From NCBI GenBank assembly GCA_008921705.1, contig VFFE01007601.1, forward strand, positions 1,291,974-1,355,973: DNA of 64,000 nucleotides. Reading direction: 5' to 3'. This document shows, piece by piece, positions 22,201 through 36,100 of this stretch. This DNA is from Burhinus oedicnemus. Lineage: Eukaryota > Chordata > Aves > Charadriiformes > Burhinidae. Position 1 is the first letter of the stretch. The number at the start of each line of letters is the position of its first letter. The notes under the pieces were generated by a model. That model made no database searches. It saw only the letters and a list, made by a program, of their open reading frames with translations, and was not told where the DNA came from. The position numbers were made by a program, and so were the translations under genes.

Positions 22201-24257
22201 AGAATTAAGTAATTTATGGAAGGAAGAATTGAACTCCAGTGGAACTGGTGGGAGATTGGCATTATCTACTGGGGACAAGAATTTATCCTATACCTTTTTA
22301 TATTTACTTTTATTTGTAATACTCTTTACAAATATTTTAATATAATCACTTTTCTTATACATAGTCCACAGAAAAACAAGCTTTTCAAATTATTATACAA
22401 TTAACTGCTTTTTAAGGAAAGACTTATTTATAGTACACAAGCTCACAATGATTTATGTTTTAGTTTCTTCTTAATTTTGACTTCTGCATGAGATCCTATT
22501 CTGCAAAATGGATTAGATTGCAATCTGTCTGGATTTGTGTCAAATCTAACCCCCTTCATATATTTCATGTTCATTGCTCACCGTAATGCTACATTCATGG
22601 CAATGATTGTATTAACAAGATGACAAGATTCTGCCTGTCCTATAATGAATGGCAGGAAGATAGCATAATACCCAGTAAGTAATAATTAATCTTTTAAATC
22701 CAAATATATTGCTGATAGCAGGGCTTTCTGTTGAATGCTTGGAGGCAGTGTGGGAGGTTGGATTCTTCAGGTTTAGTGTTACCCCTTCTACAGTCTCTTC
22801 TGCGTGATTTTGGGAATACATCATTCTTCAGGGTCATGTTCAATTGTTTATTGGGTTTTTTTTTAATAAGATGATAGGTATTTTCTTAGGCCATCAAGTT
22901 TCCCATCTGTAATAAGAATTTGTAAAAAATCCTGTGATCTCATGAAAGAGACAAAATTCCACTGGCTTCAGATAAGAAATTTGTATTGCTGTAATAAGCT
23001 TTGCTTTTACACCCACCAAGGAAAAAAACCCACCCCATGCATTTATCAGATTTCTCCCTCCTTTATAGTTCTTCTGTAAAAAATCTTGAATGCTTTCTCT
23101 TATATACAACTATTACGGATATTCTGCTGGTTACTGACACAATCTACAGGAAGCAATAGAATTCCATAAGTGTTTTATATGATGTACCTTTAACTGGTTT
23201 AATCCTTTTGTGCTAACAGCATACGGAAGTAGAACCTAGAAGCTATTTGGGGGCAGGGGAAGTGGATGCTGGTATTAGTATTCTCTATGAAGATGGATTC
23301 AGTGCAGTGTCTATGCACAGTATTTATGAAATAGCAGCAGCTTTGTGCCCTGCTGTTGAAATCAAACAATGAAAAGGAAATCAAAATGGATAGATTTCTG
23401 AGAAGAGATGTTGTGGGCAAGTTTTCGGTCACCTCTACCTTAACTCAGTCACACTCAAAAGGCTACTTTGGCTGCGCTGTGGCTTTAAAACACATCCGCT
23501 CCTCTTTGGCCACTAAAAGCAAACCTAACGCTCACATTAGTGACATCAGCACCAAGACTGGTAAAAATGGTCTGCATCAGTAAGATCTCAATAACGGGAC
23601 TGGGGGACCTCATAGGCAGAGTTCAGTTTGGCAAGGTCAGTAGCCGAATTCTCAGAAGCTTTCACACATTGGATGCCAAGATATTGAGTGCCCAAAAGGG
23701 AACAAAGAGCCTTTGAAAATCTGATTCCAGTTGGGCAGAAGGAATGAGCTGGTGAATAACCCTTTCAGGCACATTGAAACTTGCCCTATTGCTGTCAGAA
23801 CTGTGCCTGTTCAGCAGGTAATCGGTGTGTTCTGGCACCAAGGCTGTCAAATCAGCACCTCTCACGAGCTCTGAAGTGACACACACTTAGGTAAAGTAGC
23901 CTAAGTAGAGATGCACACACCCACAGAAACTTTTCTTGCCCCTGACACGTTTTATCAACACTCTTTCAAGCTTAAGAAAAATTCACTTCTTGGCAGTCCA
24001 AACGATGACATCTCACAGCTTCCTGCTAAGCTATACAACTCACAGCACTAAGTAATATTTTATCACCACTTGACAGTTGTAAGTTCGCGGAGTCTAGCTC
24101 TCCTAACTCACCTCTCAACTCCAGCTGCCCTCTGCACTTTGCCAAGGCTCTTGTAAGTATGCTGACATGCTCAGCTTCTGCCACGGACAGAAAAGATCTG
24201 GTCTGCCTTTTCAGAAAGATCACACCTAACTGTAGGGAAATACAGGATTTTGCCAAC

Positions 24258-24280
24258 TATATATATATACACACACACAC
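24258..24280. repeat. (TA)n(CA)n compound microsatellite
   Basis: Roughly six TA units switch directly to six AC units. Confidence 0.9.
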
Positions 24281-27200
24281 TTAAAAGGAAATTATGCCTG
24301 GCTTGAGAGCCATTGTTGGTTCTTGTATTTCCTGAACTCTGTCGTATATCCTCACATTTTTATTTTTTTTTTTTAGTATTTACTGTCATATCTAATTGGG
24401 GCTGGGGCAGGATTGTTGGAGTGACAGATAACAAAAGCTTGTCTTTCTAAGTCACCAGTGTAGGTTTGGCACTACTTAATCATCACTTTAAAATGTTCTT
24501 AATATGCTTCTGAAAAAGCAAATTGTTGAGAAGAGTAGTGTTAGACCGAAGGAACACAGAGTATGGGTGTGTTGACTATAGGACAGACAGAAGTCCTTTT
24601 TTTAGAATATAAGATGAAATAAGGTAGCATGAAAGAAAATGCTGTGGATCAGCTGTGCTGAAGTCAGAAAACTAATGGCTGATAGACCCCACCAGTTCTT
24701 GGCAGGCTGACTATCCAGAGCTAGGCATTCAGACTAGCCCAGGACATAGAGGACAGAGGTACCCGTCTCCTATTTCCCTTCATGAAAGAACAATCAATAG
24801 AAATTATCATATTTCTATCACAACCCTGGAAAAAGAGGATTGATGAAGAAAATGGTTTGAGTGTCTGATCTAAGGCTAGCATCAGTTACAACAAGAAGAA
24901 TCAAAATTCATCAGAATTAGTAGATCAGGCCTTTAAGGTTGTTTCCTACTGATGACATCTCCACTGCTGTTTCATATATCACCAAATGGCATAAATACTG
25001 GTAAATTCCCAGGAAAAACACAAATTGAACGGACAGTGTACCAGACCCTTGTGCACCCTGACCAGCCTCCCCTCAGAACACGTAATTGGCTAAACATTTT
25101 GTTTGACTTCTCCCTGAGGTTGCACAAGCATTTTCTTTTCTCTTTCATTTCATAGGTCACACTTGAGATGCCCTCCTGAGGAAGTGTGACATTAGCTTTA
25201 CATCCTTTATATAAAACATTTGTCTCAAGTACAACAAATACAGCTAGGACAGCAGCAGGGATACTCTCTACATTGCCCCATGAATATTAACTTCATAATC
25301 TAATATGTGTCAATTAGGGGTGATTTATGCTGTAGACCAATATACACTATAACAGACACTAAAAGGAGACCTGTGCCATGTTTTAAAACATAATGTCCAA
25401 ATAGCTATCAAGCAGCAAAGACTTCCAGTTATTGCTGAGCTGAAAAGGATATAAATCCATGATTGAAAAATATATAGGCACTATGCTTATATGGTTCTCC
25501 TGATGTTTCCAACCAGGACCATTTACATCTACCTTGTTTTGATTTTCTATTTGTTGTTTCTATTCCTAAGTACAGAGCAAACATCTACTCTCCTGGAAAC
25601 CAAAGGCAAAACTTGCTGATTTTTTCTGATAATAAATAATCAACAAAGGAGATGAAGAAAATAATACATTTGGATGGGTAGATATTCAAAATTCATCTTT
25701 CCCCCACAGGCATAAGTGACTTTTTAAAGAAAAATCCTAATATGACCTGTGATATTTTTATAGAAGTATTGACAGGAAGATAAGCACTTCATTTAATGCT
25801 AGTTGTATCATAGAGATTGTCTAAATTTTTTGATTCAAGACATAAACAGGCATAAGAACCACATCTGGAAGCGGTAAAAAATTTCAGGACCTCTTCCAGT
25901 GAGATTGAATGCCAGACAATTGCAAGATTGCTTGCTAAACAAAAAAGTTCAGATGCCTTTAGACATATATAGATGCAACCTGAAAAATTACATTGGCTCA
26001 TTAGCTAAAATACTGTTTTGAATGTGGAAGTTCAAATACAGAAGAAGTAGTCAGAAATACTTGATTTTGAAATAGAAATTTAAAATAACTTTTGAAACAG
26101 ACAGTTTTAAAGTCAGAATAATATACTGATAAAGAAAGCCTACCAAAGCTGGATTGTTTATCTCTGAAAGCCTCCTCTGAGGACCACATGCCTTCCAAGA
26201 TAAGCTTTTGCCAAATTAAGTGTGCTGGTCTCAATAAAGGAGAAATGGCAAACAAATTGATGGCCCTTGTTTTTTTAGGCTATATGTTCTGCTGGTTCTT
26301 CTTGACCTATGGTCTATGCAATACCTATAGTCCAGGTGTAGGGCTGGGGTTTTGGGTTTTTTCTCCCTGTTGTAGAAGAAAGTGATTGTAAGCTGCAAGG
26401 ATGTTAGACACAATGCCTAAGTATCCATAGACTGGTGCTTTATTTCTGTAGTAGTGTTCACAGATTCTTTATAGACAGAGCTACTTAAAAGCAACCCTAT
26501 CACTCATCCCTTCGTTTCTCTTGTCACTTACTTGTCTAAACGTGTCTTTCTGCAGCAGACATCTGCCACTCTCCTGTTTCCGGAAGCTAAGCAGACAAGG
26601 TTGTACAAGTTTCAATATCACCGGCTGTTACTGTGTGACCTGTAAAACTAAGAAGCAAGAGGAGCCTCACAAGGAGATGCAACTGCGCTGCTACGCAGGT
26701 CAGCAGCCCACTGGACTCTGTGTCCAGCTATGCCTTGCTATTCTGTATTGCATCCCTTCTGGACAAACTGTACCATCTGTTTTTGCCTTTGGTCGTCCAC
26801 TTTATGATTGGGAAATACATTGTGTTCTTTTGACAAGAGCTCTGGATTCTATTGATTAAAAAAAAAAAGTACCAAACAAAACAACAAACCAAAAACCCCA
26901 AAGTAACAAAAGACCTCTCCTTAGGAGTTTGCTATGATTCATTTTCTGATCTCCAAGATGTGAAACACCAGGCACAGGAAAGAAATGCTACATAGTACAT
27001 TCAAAGGAAGAATTTTAGAGAACTTGATTTACTGACTGAAAACAAAAATTAAAGATTTTAATGACTGATAGTAAGAAATGCATAGTTTTGAAGGGAAAAG
27101 GCTCTGCATCTATTGACAATCACTGCTAGCATCCATCACTCAAGAGGGAGTATTCAGTTTCGCCTTGCTTTTCTGCTATTTTTCCGCTATTCGTGAATGA

Positions 27201-28997
27201 TGCAACTAGGGTCCAAGTTATTCCACAGAAAAAATTCTAGCCAGTAAACTGACAGAGAACTGAATGAGGCTCTCTACATGACAGTCCCTTCTCTCTATGT
27301 AATCACTAGACAAGTCTATTCATAAATGGCCCCTGGATTCCATTTAAAAGCCTATCAGCTCAGTAGGAAAGGTCTTCTAAAGACTTCTGACTTATGGAGA
27401 GAAATATCTGCTAGCTGGCCTGAGGGCAATTTTTTCCCCTCTGTTTACTTCTTGTTGAGAGGCAGCAGCCCAAATAAAATAGTGTCCAGAAAACCCTGTT
27501 CGTAAAATAAAAAAAAAAAAAAGAAAGAAAACAAAAAGGAAAGAGCTTCAGAGCTGAGGCAGAGATGATCAGGCTATTGCCACCCTTTGGCACAAGCAGC
27601 ATGTATGCCAAGAAGAGCGTGAATTAGGAATTTGAGATCCACCCAAGTGCAATCTCTCTTCTGATTTTGGTGAAAAGGACTGACTTTTCCTCCCCTCTGC
27701 AAGATGAACCCCCACAACAGCTGTAGCCAGCACCTCAACACCCCCTCCACAGAGAAGAGTGATTATTTGGGATTCTTAATTGATACAGGTTACTTAGATC
27801 CCATCATGAAGTACCAATGGGTCTCAATGAAAAATACTCCCTTTCCATTGACAGTAGAAGGTGCTGCAGTGTTATTCAGGACAGGTCAGGTCCCCAGACA
27901 GCTTTCTTCCCTGGGCATCTCAGCAAAATAAGAACTTCTGTTTTGTTCTTCTTTTGAGCTCCTAGTGCTTATAAAGCTTCAGCAGAGGACTTGCTGCAGC
28001 CTCAGAAGGTTGCAGTGGCCACTGCCATGGTTGCTGTTTCCCTCAGCAGCCTCTCATGGTGGGACAGGGTGTTACTATCAGATGGGCTCACCAGTTGACA
28101 TTGCCACTGAGCTGCTTAAAGACTTTTGCCTGCAGAACAGCCCTCATCTGTCAGATATAGACACAGCGATGCTGAGGCAACAAGCTCCACACTTCCCTGG
28201 AGACTCCAGCCTGCTGGCACTGAAATAAAGTGTCTCCTTCATCCCTTGGGATGACCACCTGTGCCCCTTTTCTCCCACAGCAGCCCTTCACAAGCTCACA
28301 CAAAACCTTTCATTCCCCACCACTGCATTCCTTCCTTCTGGTCTTTTTGCAGGGGGAACCCCAGCTGGGAACCCCTCTTCTCCACCCCAAGCATCAAGCC
28401 TTCCTCCAGCAGGCTTCACACCTCTGTAGCACCCCAGCTATCCAGAGAAACAACCAGCCCAAAACCCTAATGAAGGTCCTTCCTCCCTAAACCCCACACT
28501 CCATGGTGTGCAGGGCTGCTGTTGCATTTCTAGGAAACTGCAGGTTTCCTTAGGGCTGCCCATAGCCCTGGTACTGCCTTCTTTCTTCCTTTTATTATTA
28601 CTTGAAATGGCTCACCTGAAGATAGGTGATGTTATAAGTCTACACTCTGGTTGATCAGTGACAGAAAAACAGTGAGATGCTCTCTGGGCTGCCAAAGTTG
28701 TGCTGGAGAATACATGGTTTGGGACACCTAGGTGTTTCTAGAAAGACAGACCTGAGCCCAACACCACCCACACTCAGTACTCAAGAGTTCAAAGCTCAAT
28801 GGGGAAACTGAGGCTTGAACAATAAAGTCACTCAGCAAAGATCCAGAGCAACTCAGTGACAGCTTGGAACAAATCAGATAATTTATAAGTAACTTCAGGT
28901 GGCTCATGCAGAATCATGAGAAGAAAAGTCCTCCCTTGAGTCAAACTTGCACTTAAGGCAGATTTACTACAAGAAGATATTTGGCTTTGTGTTGGGG

Positions 28998-29047
28998 TTT
29001 TTTTTTTGTTTGTTTGTTTTTTTTGTTGTTGTTTTTTTTTTTTTTTT
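28998..29047. repeat. T-rich simple repeat with TTTG/TTG units
   Basis: This is a low-complexity run of T interrupted by single G residues about every three to eight bases. It resembles the TTTG-type repeat at 33.04 kb. Confidence 0.85.
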
Positions 29048-32000
29048 AAATCAGAGCCAAAAAGGGATAAAAAAAAGCTTTTAATCACTGTAAGAATCCC
29101 ATTTAATCAGACTACTCTTTGGGTTCATTTCTTTAGTGGTGATGAATTAACCTAATCACTGCTCTATTTAACTAGGAGCTTTGATACTATAATATTAAGT
29201 TTTGCAGTTAGTTGCTTACATGTGTCTGTTACAAACCTTGCTCACAGAAAAGGGTTGAAAAGAAAGGTCTTAAATGCAAAACCTCTGACCAAGTTTATAT
29301 AAATGCCCATGTTCAAACTTTGTTATTCTTATTTCCTGTATCTGTATATTTAAATAATTACTATGAATTATTCTATGAAGCACAAAGTGATTCTGATAAT
29401 ACAGACTTAAACCAAGTAAACAAATCCAGTGTTTCCTAACTGGACCCAGTATCTAAAGCGGAAAGAAAGATGAGAAGGTGAAAATCTGAAGGAGCTGGGG
29501 CCTTTTTCTAGAGTGATACAATTTATGACATGATCATATTCCCCATATTTCTTTTGCCAGAGAATTCATTCAGACATTGGATTCACACCTTTTTGGCTAG
29601 CTACTTTTAAATGTACAAGCTAATTAAAATTAACTGACTGTTGAACTTTGAAAGAAAAAAAGAGAGTCACAGGTAAGATATACTGGTTAACATGAGATCA
29701 GATGTAACAATAATATTAGAGCAAGATTAAACTCATAGCCCAACGGAGTCATGGCCAGAGGATTTTTCTGAAACCATATGGTATCTGCCATGAGAATGTG
29801 AAGAAATATTGTTCCTAGCCACAGAGCTGTCTGAAGCATGGCAGATGGAGGGAACAGTACATGTGCCAGCATGTCTAATTAACTCAGAGACTCTTAATTC
29901 CTCTGTTGTTTTTAAAATGCCACTCTTCTAAAGTCTGATCCAGTGTCCATGGAAGTGAAGGGGAGTTTTTCTACTGCCTGACTGGTTGGAGAGTTATTTG
30001 CAAGACACAGGTGAGAGAAAGGAGTGAATCAAAAGCAAGGTGGAGACTGAGCTACTTCTGACCATTAATTGCTCAGGGCTTTACTGTGGGTCTATAATGA
30101 AACAGACATTTCCAACTCAGTCCAGGCTGGGGGTGTTCTTATGTGTTCTATTGATATCTACATACACACTGAAGATAGTTTACTTTTCTTTTTTCTCTTC
30201 CTCTCAAAAAATATTTATTTTTGTCTCCCAATTTAAGCTCTGCTCCTTCTCCCATTCCCATGTAGTTGTCTCTTTTCCATCCCATGCTCCTGCACTTTGA
30301 CATGCTGCAAGGCACCAGGCTGTACCAGGGATCCCGCTCCCCCAAGGGTGGCTTGTTCTCACATCAACTACCTGGCTGGATCCCGGTCTGTGCTTCATCC
30401 TCTGCCAGCTCTCCCCCTCCTAGGGAAAACTCGGGCATATAGCTGACGGACAATCACCCACCTGCCCTGGGGGCTCCAACAGCTTCTCAGGAGCAGAATT
30501 GCTTCTGCAAAAGGGAAACTGGAGTGATCCATGGCACAGCAGAGGGATGCAGGCTCAGCTGAGCTGTGAAGCAAGAGCTCATTTTTCTTTGCTTTGGGAA
30601 GGAGGCAGCAGCCTATGTAGGAAACCTCTGCCCCAGGCCAGAACTGACCTCGTTAACTGTGCCTGATCAGGATACACTGGGAAGAGATCCACTCCCTTTA
30701 CTCCTCTGCCAGAGGGAGCCAAGCTGATAGCTGCCAAGACAGCCCTCACACAGCCCAGTGTAACCAGTCACGCACGTTCAGCTCTGCCAGTCTGTACCTG
30801 GGGCAGGCCCGAGCTAATCCATGGAGAGGGGCTAGGGACTGACCAATGACTTGTGCTTTGATAACACATTTTCTCAAACAAACTGGGGTTGCTGAGCAGA
30901 GGAAGCATTGCCATCTCTACCTTTTATGTACGGAGGTACAGGTACATGGGTAGTTACACAACTCAGATAAGGTGAAGTTGAGAGTTTGGGGCAGCACTCA
31001 GTCCTAGACATTGTCATTCAGTATCATGGGACATCTTACTGAACTTGGAGAGGCATTTAAAATATTAGATCCTGTAGCTGTGAGTCAGCCAGTTCTAGAG
31101 ATGAGTGGTTTGGATAGCTGCTTCTTTCACTGAGAGCTTGGGCGTATCTAGATGGTAGGAAAAGTAGGAACATTTCCAGAGAAACAGCCTATTTTTGTTC
31201 TACCTTCCCAAGAGGAGAAGAGGTCTGTTCAAGCTTCCTGACTTTGATTTGCTACACAAGGCAAGACCAGAATGGACATGGTCTGAACCTGTCTTTCACT
31301 CATGCGGAAAGATGCAGTTCAAGCCCTGAAAATGCAGTTTTAATAAACAAAGAACTATAACCCTTACAAAGCACAGTTAAACTGCACAAAAAAACCAGAG
31401 GACTTGCTCACACAGATGTACGTTGCTGGTCTCTCCTGTGATGGGCATACAGCTAAGTTTCTGAAAGTTTAACAGAATTCCTACAGTAGAACATGGTCAG
31501 GAACTTTGTCAGCGTAGCTACACAGGTTTGTGGGGTTTTTTTCCCCAAGGAAAGATATTTTTGCTTTTAGGGACACTATTCCCATACTGCAAGAGCACCC
31601 AGGCATATTTGCACATTATCTGGGGTGGCAACTGTTCTTGGGGCTATCTGGTTCTGTCCCTGACCCAGCGGCTCCAGCTCAATAGTTTCCTTTTTAAAAT
31701 TATTATCCGATGGGAAGTTAGAACTTTGAGCATCTGGCAAGATTTGAATTTGAGTCTGGGCTTTTGGCTTCGGTTTAGGTTTTACTTGAGGACTCTACCT
31801 TGGAAAAATGGGTAGGAAACTTCCTACTCTCTGAAGATATTTGAACTGCAGTGCCAGTGCAGGGCAGCATGGAGAGGTTTGAGCACACATTCAAGGCAAG
31901 AGTGTAATTCCTCCTCTGTTCTTAGAGGATTCAGGCTTTAAAATTCTTTACAGTAACCCTTACAAAGTGCTTTCTAAGCCAGCTCTAAAAAAAGTAAAAA

Positions 32001-33041
32001 AAAAAAAGATCAGGCCTACTGCTACATCAGCTGATATAGGTTAGTTTTATGTTTAGATTTGGCCCATGAATAACTGTAGTCAAAGCTAAAAGATACTTCC
32101 CTTCCCTCTTCATATAAGTAAATATAGCCAATTAAAACAAACAACCCTGCACAGCTTAACCAACATCAAAACTCCAAGAGACAGAATTTAGCTCTTTTTC
32201 TGACTTGATATTCAGAGTTGTCCAGTTTGATTTTTGACTTACTGGTTTTGCTTGATGCTTTCTACTCCAGTTTTTACCATATGCTGAGTGGATTACAAAT
32301 GTGGTTAAATCTGAGAGAATTCAGTCAGAGAACCATTGGAGTAAGTGGAATGAGACACATTGCCTATTTAGCCTTATATATTGCATGCAGGTATTGCATT
32401 TTCTTCCAGGAAAAAACACACTGCTTAGCATGTAGATCTTCGATTATTAAATGTAATGACTCAGAAGAAAGTTGTTCTTTTCTGTCCCCTGGAGATAAGT
32501 AGCTTGTGACTTCAAGAACCACGGTAAATACCCCAAAGCTTGAATTCTAGTTTCCAGCCTAGATAGCAGCATTATATCTAGAGCTTTGCAAGTCAATACA
32601 GAATTCCTGCTTGTTTAGCAAACCACAGCATTTGGTGTATTGAGATGTGAAGTGACTGGCAGACACACTCAAGGAAATATGGAATAAGTATATTGAAGGA
32701 CAGAAGCATCTCACTACAGGCCTGTATACATACATTTTTCCTTTTGTTGACAGTTTGAGGGTAGTTCAGTCATCACCAGACATAATCTAAAGATTATTTT
32801 TGAAGTGCTTGACTCAGGTGGGATGTAGGATTCAGAGAGATTTTGTCAGTCATGGGGCTGAGTCCCCTGCATTTGTTGTAGCTAGGCATTAGATTAGATC
32901 CTGGTGTATGCAGGTCCACAGAAAGTCCACTCTGGAGAGCACTCCGTGCTAGCCAGCCACAATGCTGTAGTCCTCTTAACAACCCTTCTGAAAAAACAGA
33001 CATTATTGAACTGCTGAGCAGATGGGCAAGTTCAGGGTGGT

Positions 33042-33088
33042 TTTTTTGTTTGTTTGTTTTTTTGTTTTTTTTTGTTTGTTTGTTTTGT

Positions 33089-33129
<41 letters not shown>

Positions 33130-33178
33130 AAAAATAATTTTNNNNNNNNNNNNNNNNNNNNTTTTTTTTTTTTTTTTT
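33042..33178. repeat. T-rich simple repeat containing an assembly gap
   Basis: The tract starts with TTTG/TTTTTG units, runs into an uninterrupted block of about 33 T, then a short A/T stretch, then 20 N, then 17 T. Real length is unknown because the gap sits inside the homopolymer. Confidence 0.95.
33142..33161. other. Assembly gap (20 N)
   Basis: Exactly twenty N are flanked on the right by poly(T) and on the left by AATAATTTT. A round size suggests a placeholder gap and not a measured one. Confidence 0.99.
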
Positions 33179-36100
33179 ACTCAAACTGAAAAGTACCTGT
33201 AGTTTTGAGGTCAAATTCATCAGCACTTGTATTACAATTTATGCTTCATTTTCCCTGAAATAAGTAGATAGCAGGAAACTTTCTAAGAACTTTCACATAT
33301 AATACAAAGTGCTCTGGCTGGGAAAAAAAGTGATTACTACAAAAAACAGAAGAGCTTCATCATTATGTTCTTGACTGCACACTGCGCATTGTCAGAAATT
33401 GAGCTGTGCATACTTGGTAACTTCCTTTAGCTAATTTGCTTCATCTTGAACTTTGAGAAGATATTTAGAATTTATTATACAGGGATCACCCTTGCATTTC
33501 AGGTAATACACCACAAGCTCCAAGTAACACAATGAAGCTGATAACACAGTGAAACTGTTGATATTTAATATCAAAAGTAAGAAACACAATATTTTCCTGC
33601 CAGAGTTTCTTGAGAACCAGCAAAGCAAAGAAAATAAATTATCCATTGGTTGGGAAGAGTACAGATCTGAAAGATACTCTTTAAGCATCAGCTCCAGGGA
33701 TATCACTCACTCAATTCCTTTGGCAGCAAAACAGTGATATCTCATTCATAGAAAAAATGAATTATGGAAGTGATCAATGCAATGCAGTCCTGAGGCAACA
33801 AGAGTCCAGAACATCAAGTTCCATGTACAAAGCAGAAGTGGGGTCACTTGTGCTCAGTGGGCCACAGGGGGGACCTTCCAATTACTTCAGTCAGAAGAGA
33901 GACAGGTAATAAACTTGCTTCATATCAGGACTGTTAGCTATCTTTCGTGCTACTTTGAAAAGACTAGTTTATATTTATGAAACTTCTATTTACTAACCAA
34001 CAAGTAAACCGCATCTGACTGCTCCAGTCTCAACAACAGTAACCTATAAGTCACACAAGCAGTCAGGATAACAGAATTGTTGAGGAAAGATGTTATCTGT
34101 GTCAAGGAGGGACATGTTTCTAGATGCCATCTTCTCAGGAGAGGTTCTGGAACAACGTGAGGTGAATGATGAATGGCATTGCTGCTTATCAACATGGGTT
34201 GAGTAATAGGGGATCACAGACAGAAGCATGCTTTTAGGAAGTGCTATAAGGTTTGGAGAAGACGTTGTGGAAATGATGTTGAGGTCTGAGGCCTCCTGGA
34301 AGTAGAATGTGGCTCAAAGCGGTGTAGTTGAGCCTGACACTACAGACCTACACACTCTCCATATGTCCATGTGTCCTGGGCCACAATCCACAACTCTTCC
34401 AATGTGTTAAGCCTGAGCTACCACATCAAGCTTAAAGCCAGAGACTTAGGTGATGTTAGCCCAAGCATACCAGTATAGTAACATACAGGCATCCAAACAC
34501 ATCTGTCCATATAGCTGTATGTGAAGATATGCCATCATTTGCCATAAGAATACAGTGGTAGCAAATTGACTAGACAGCTCACACTGTTGGCTTGGAGAAA
34601 GGCCAGGGCCAGACACAGGTGATGGGTATGGGATGGAAGATCTGCAGACACAGGAATTACAGGTCTCCAACACAGAAAGGATATCCTGTTTCACACTAAG
34701 CATAGAAGACTTCCTGAGAGGCAGATTGAGCTCTTTGGGGACATAGAGATGAACATATTCACCACATGGTGCTGCTAGTGGAGAAGCATATGTCATGATC
34801 TAGACTTCAAGAAAAGTTGCAGACTGAAGAGTTCACTTCAGATATAATTAGAATAAAAATTATTATGCAGGACTGTTGAGGCTGGATCTGATCAAGCTGG
34901 GGAAAAAACACATGGGGACAGATGTTTATTGTGATCCAACATTCATCATACTCTGATGAACAGTGTTAGATCTCTATGTCTATTGGCCAAAAAAAAATAA
35001 AAGCCACCACTGAAAGGCCTGGATACCATCATGGAGATCTGAACTAAAAAAATCTCTGCTCAGGATAGAAGTGACATAGCAGATAGTAGTAAGGGGGGAA
35101 ATAGAGATATTGTGTAGCTTTGAAATATATTAAAAATACAAGAAAAGAAAACCCCAGTCTTGAGATCTTTCTATTCTTCCCATTCTGGTGGGAAAGAAAT
35201 ATTTTCTTAATGGTGTGCAGTGTGGTGCAGCAGAAATTTTCTTGTAGTGCAGGAAATATTCTTCAAGGAACAAATAGATTTGAAAAATCAAGGAACAAAG
35301 AAAACAACAACAAAAAACACCAAAACAAAACCTAAATAGAGCCTTAATTATACATTTTGAATAAGGCAGCTCTCTGGCTGTTTCTGTTTTAACATAATTT
35401 TAAAGCAAAGTCCTTCAAGCACTGTGGAGAGAATGTAGATGATAAATCAGGCTACTCCTTAACTGCTGTAATTCTAAGATATTTTGCATTTTCTGCTCAG
35501 ATTACATTTTAGGCCCTTTTTGTGTGTGCATTGGTGATTAACCTCTGCAGGGGAAATGGAAGGGGCTAAATGAATAATCCCAATTAAGTATGACAAAAGC
35601 ATTTATCAGTCCAACAGTACATCTTTTCTGTCTCTTTCCTTAGGCAGTACACAATTGATCTCTGCAGGAGGGAACCCTGCAGAAAATTATCCGGTTAGTA
35701 GGGTTTCTCTGATCCGTTTTTTGATTACCAGAAAGCGTGGTGCAGCTGTACAACAAGGCTTGCCTGCTGTCTTCACACTTGGGCTGCGAAGTGTGTATCA
35801 GAGCTCTGCTGAAGGCTCTCCTGCAGCCCTTGGCTTCCTTAATTTAAAATAGTGTAGGAGACTGATGTATGAACTAAATATATATACATACACACCCCTC
35901 CACAGGATGATGGCCATCCTTCTGTGAAACATGTCACTGCCCAGGACAAAGCATATGAGATTTTGAGGGACAGTGTTCTTTGACACTGTATCTGAACAGT
36001 GTCTGGCCATTGTTTGGAAACACGACATAGCTTTCCTCTCCAAAAGTCATTCTGTTGACCCTAGCATTTTTTTTCTTGCCTAAAGACACCCATGAGAAAG

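Larger units (their letters stand above)
19296..33041. other. Long unique non-coding stretch
   Basis: About 13.7 kb has no recognisable transposon and no open frame with coding character. The longest frames (about 110 codons at 21296-21625 and 26521-26859) have composition typical of chance frames. Simple repeats are listed separately. A locally GC-richer patch lies at about 30300-30900. The sequence could be an intron or intergenic. Confidence 0.6.

Noticed and set aside
26521..26870. 112-codon frame ending directly at a poly(A) run, possible processed pseudogene
   Set aside because: There is no AATAAA before the A-run, no target-site duplication I can see, and no recognisable parent protein.
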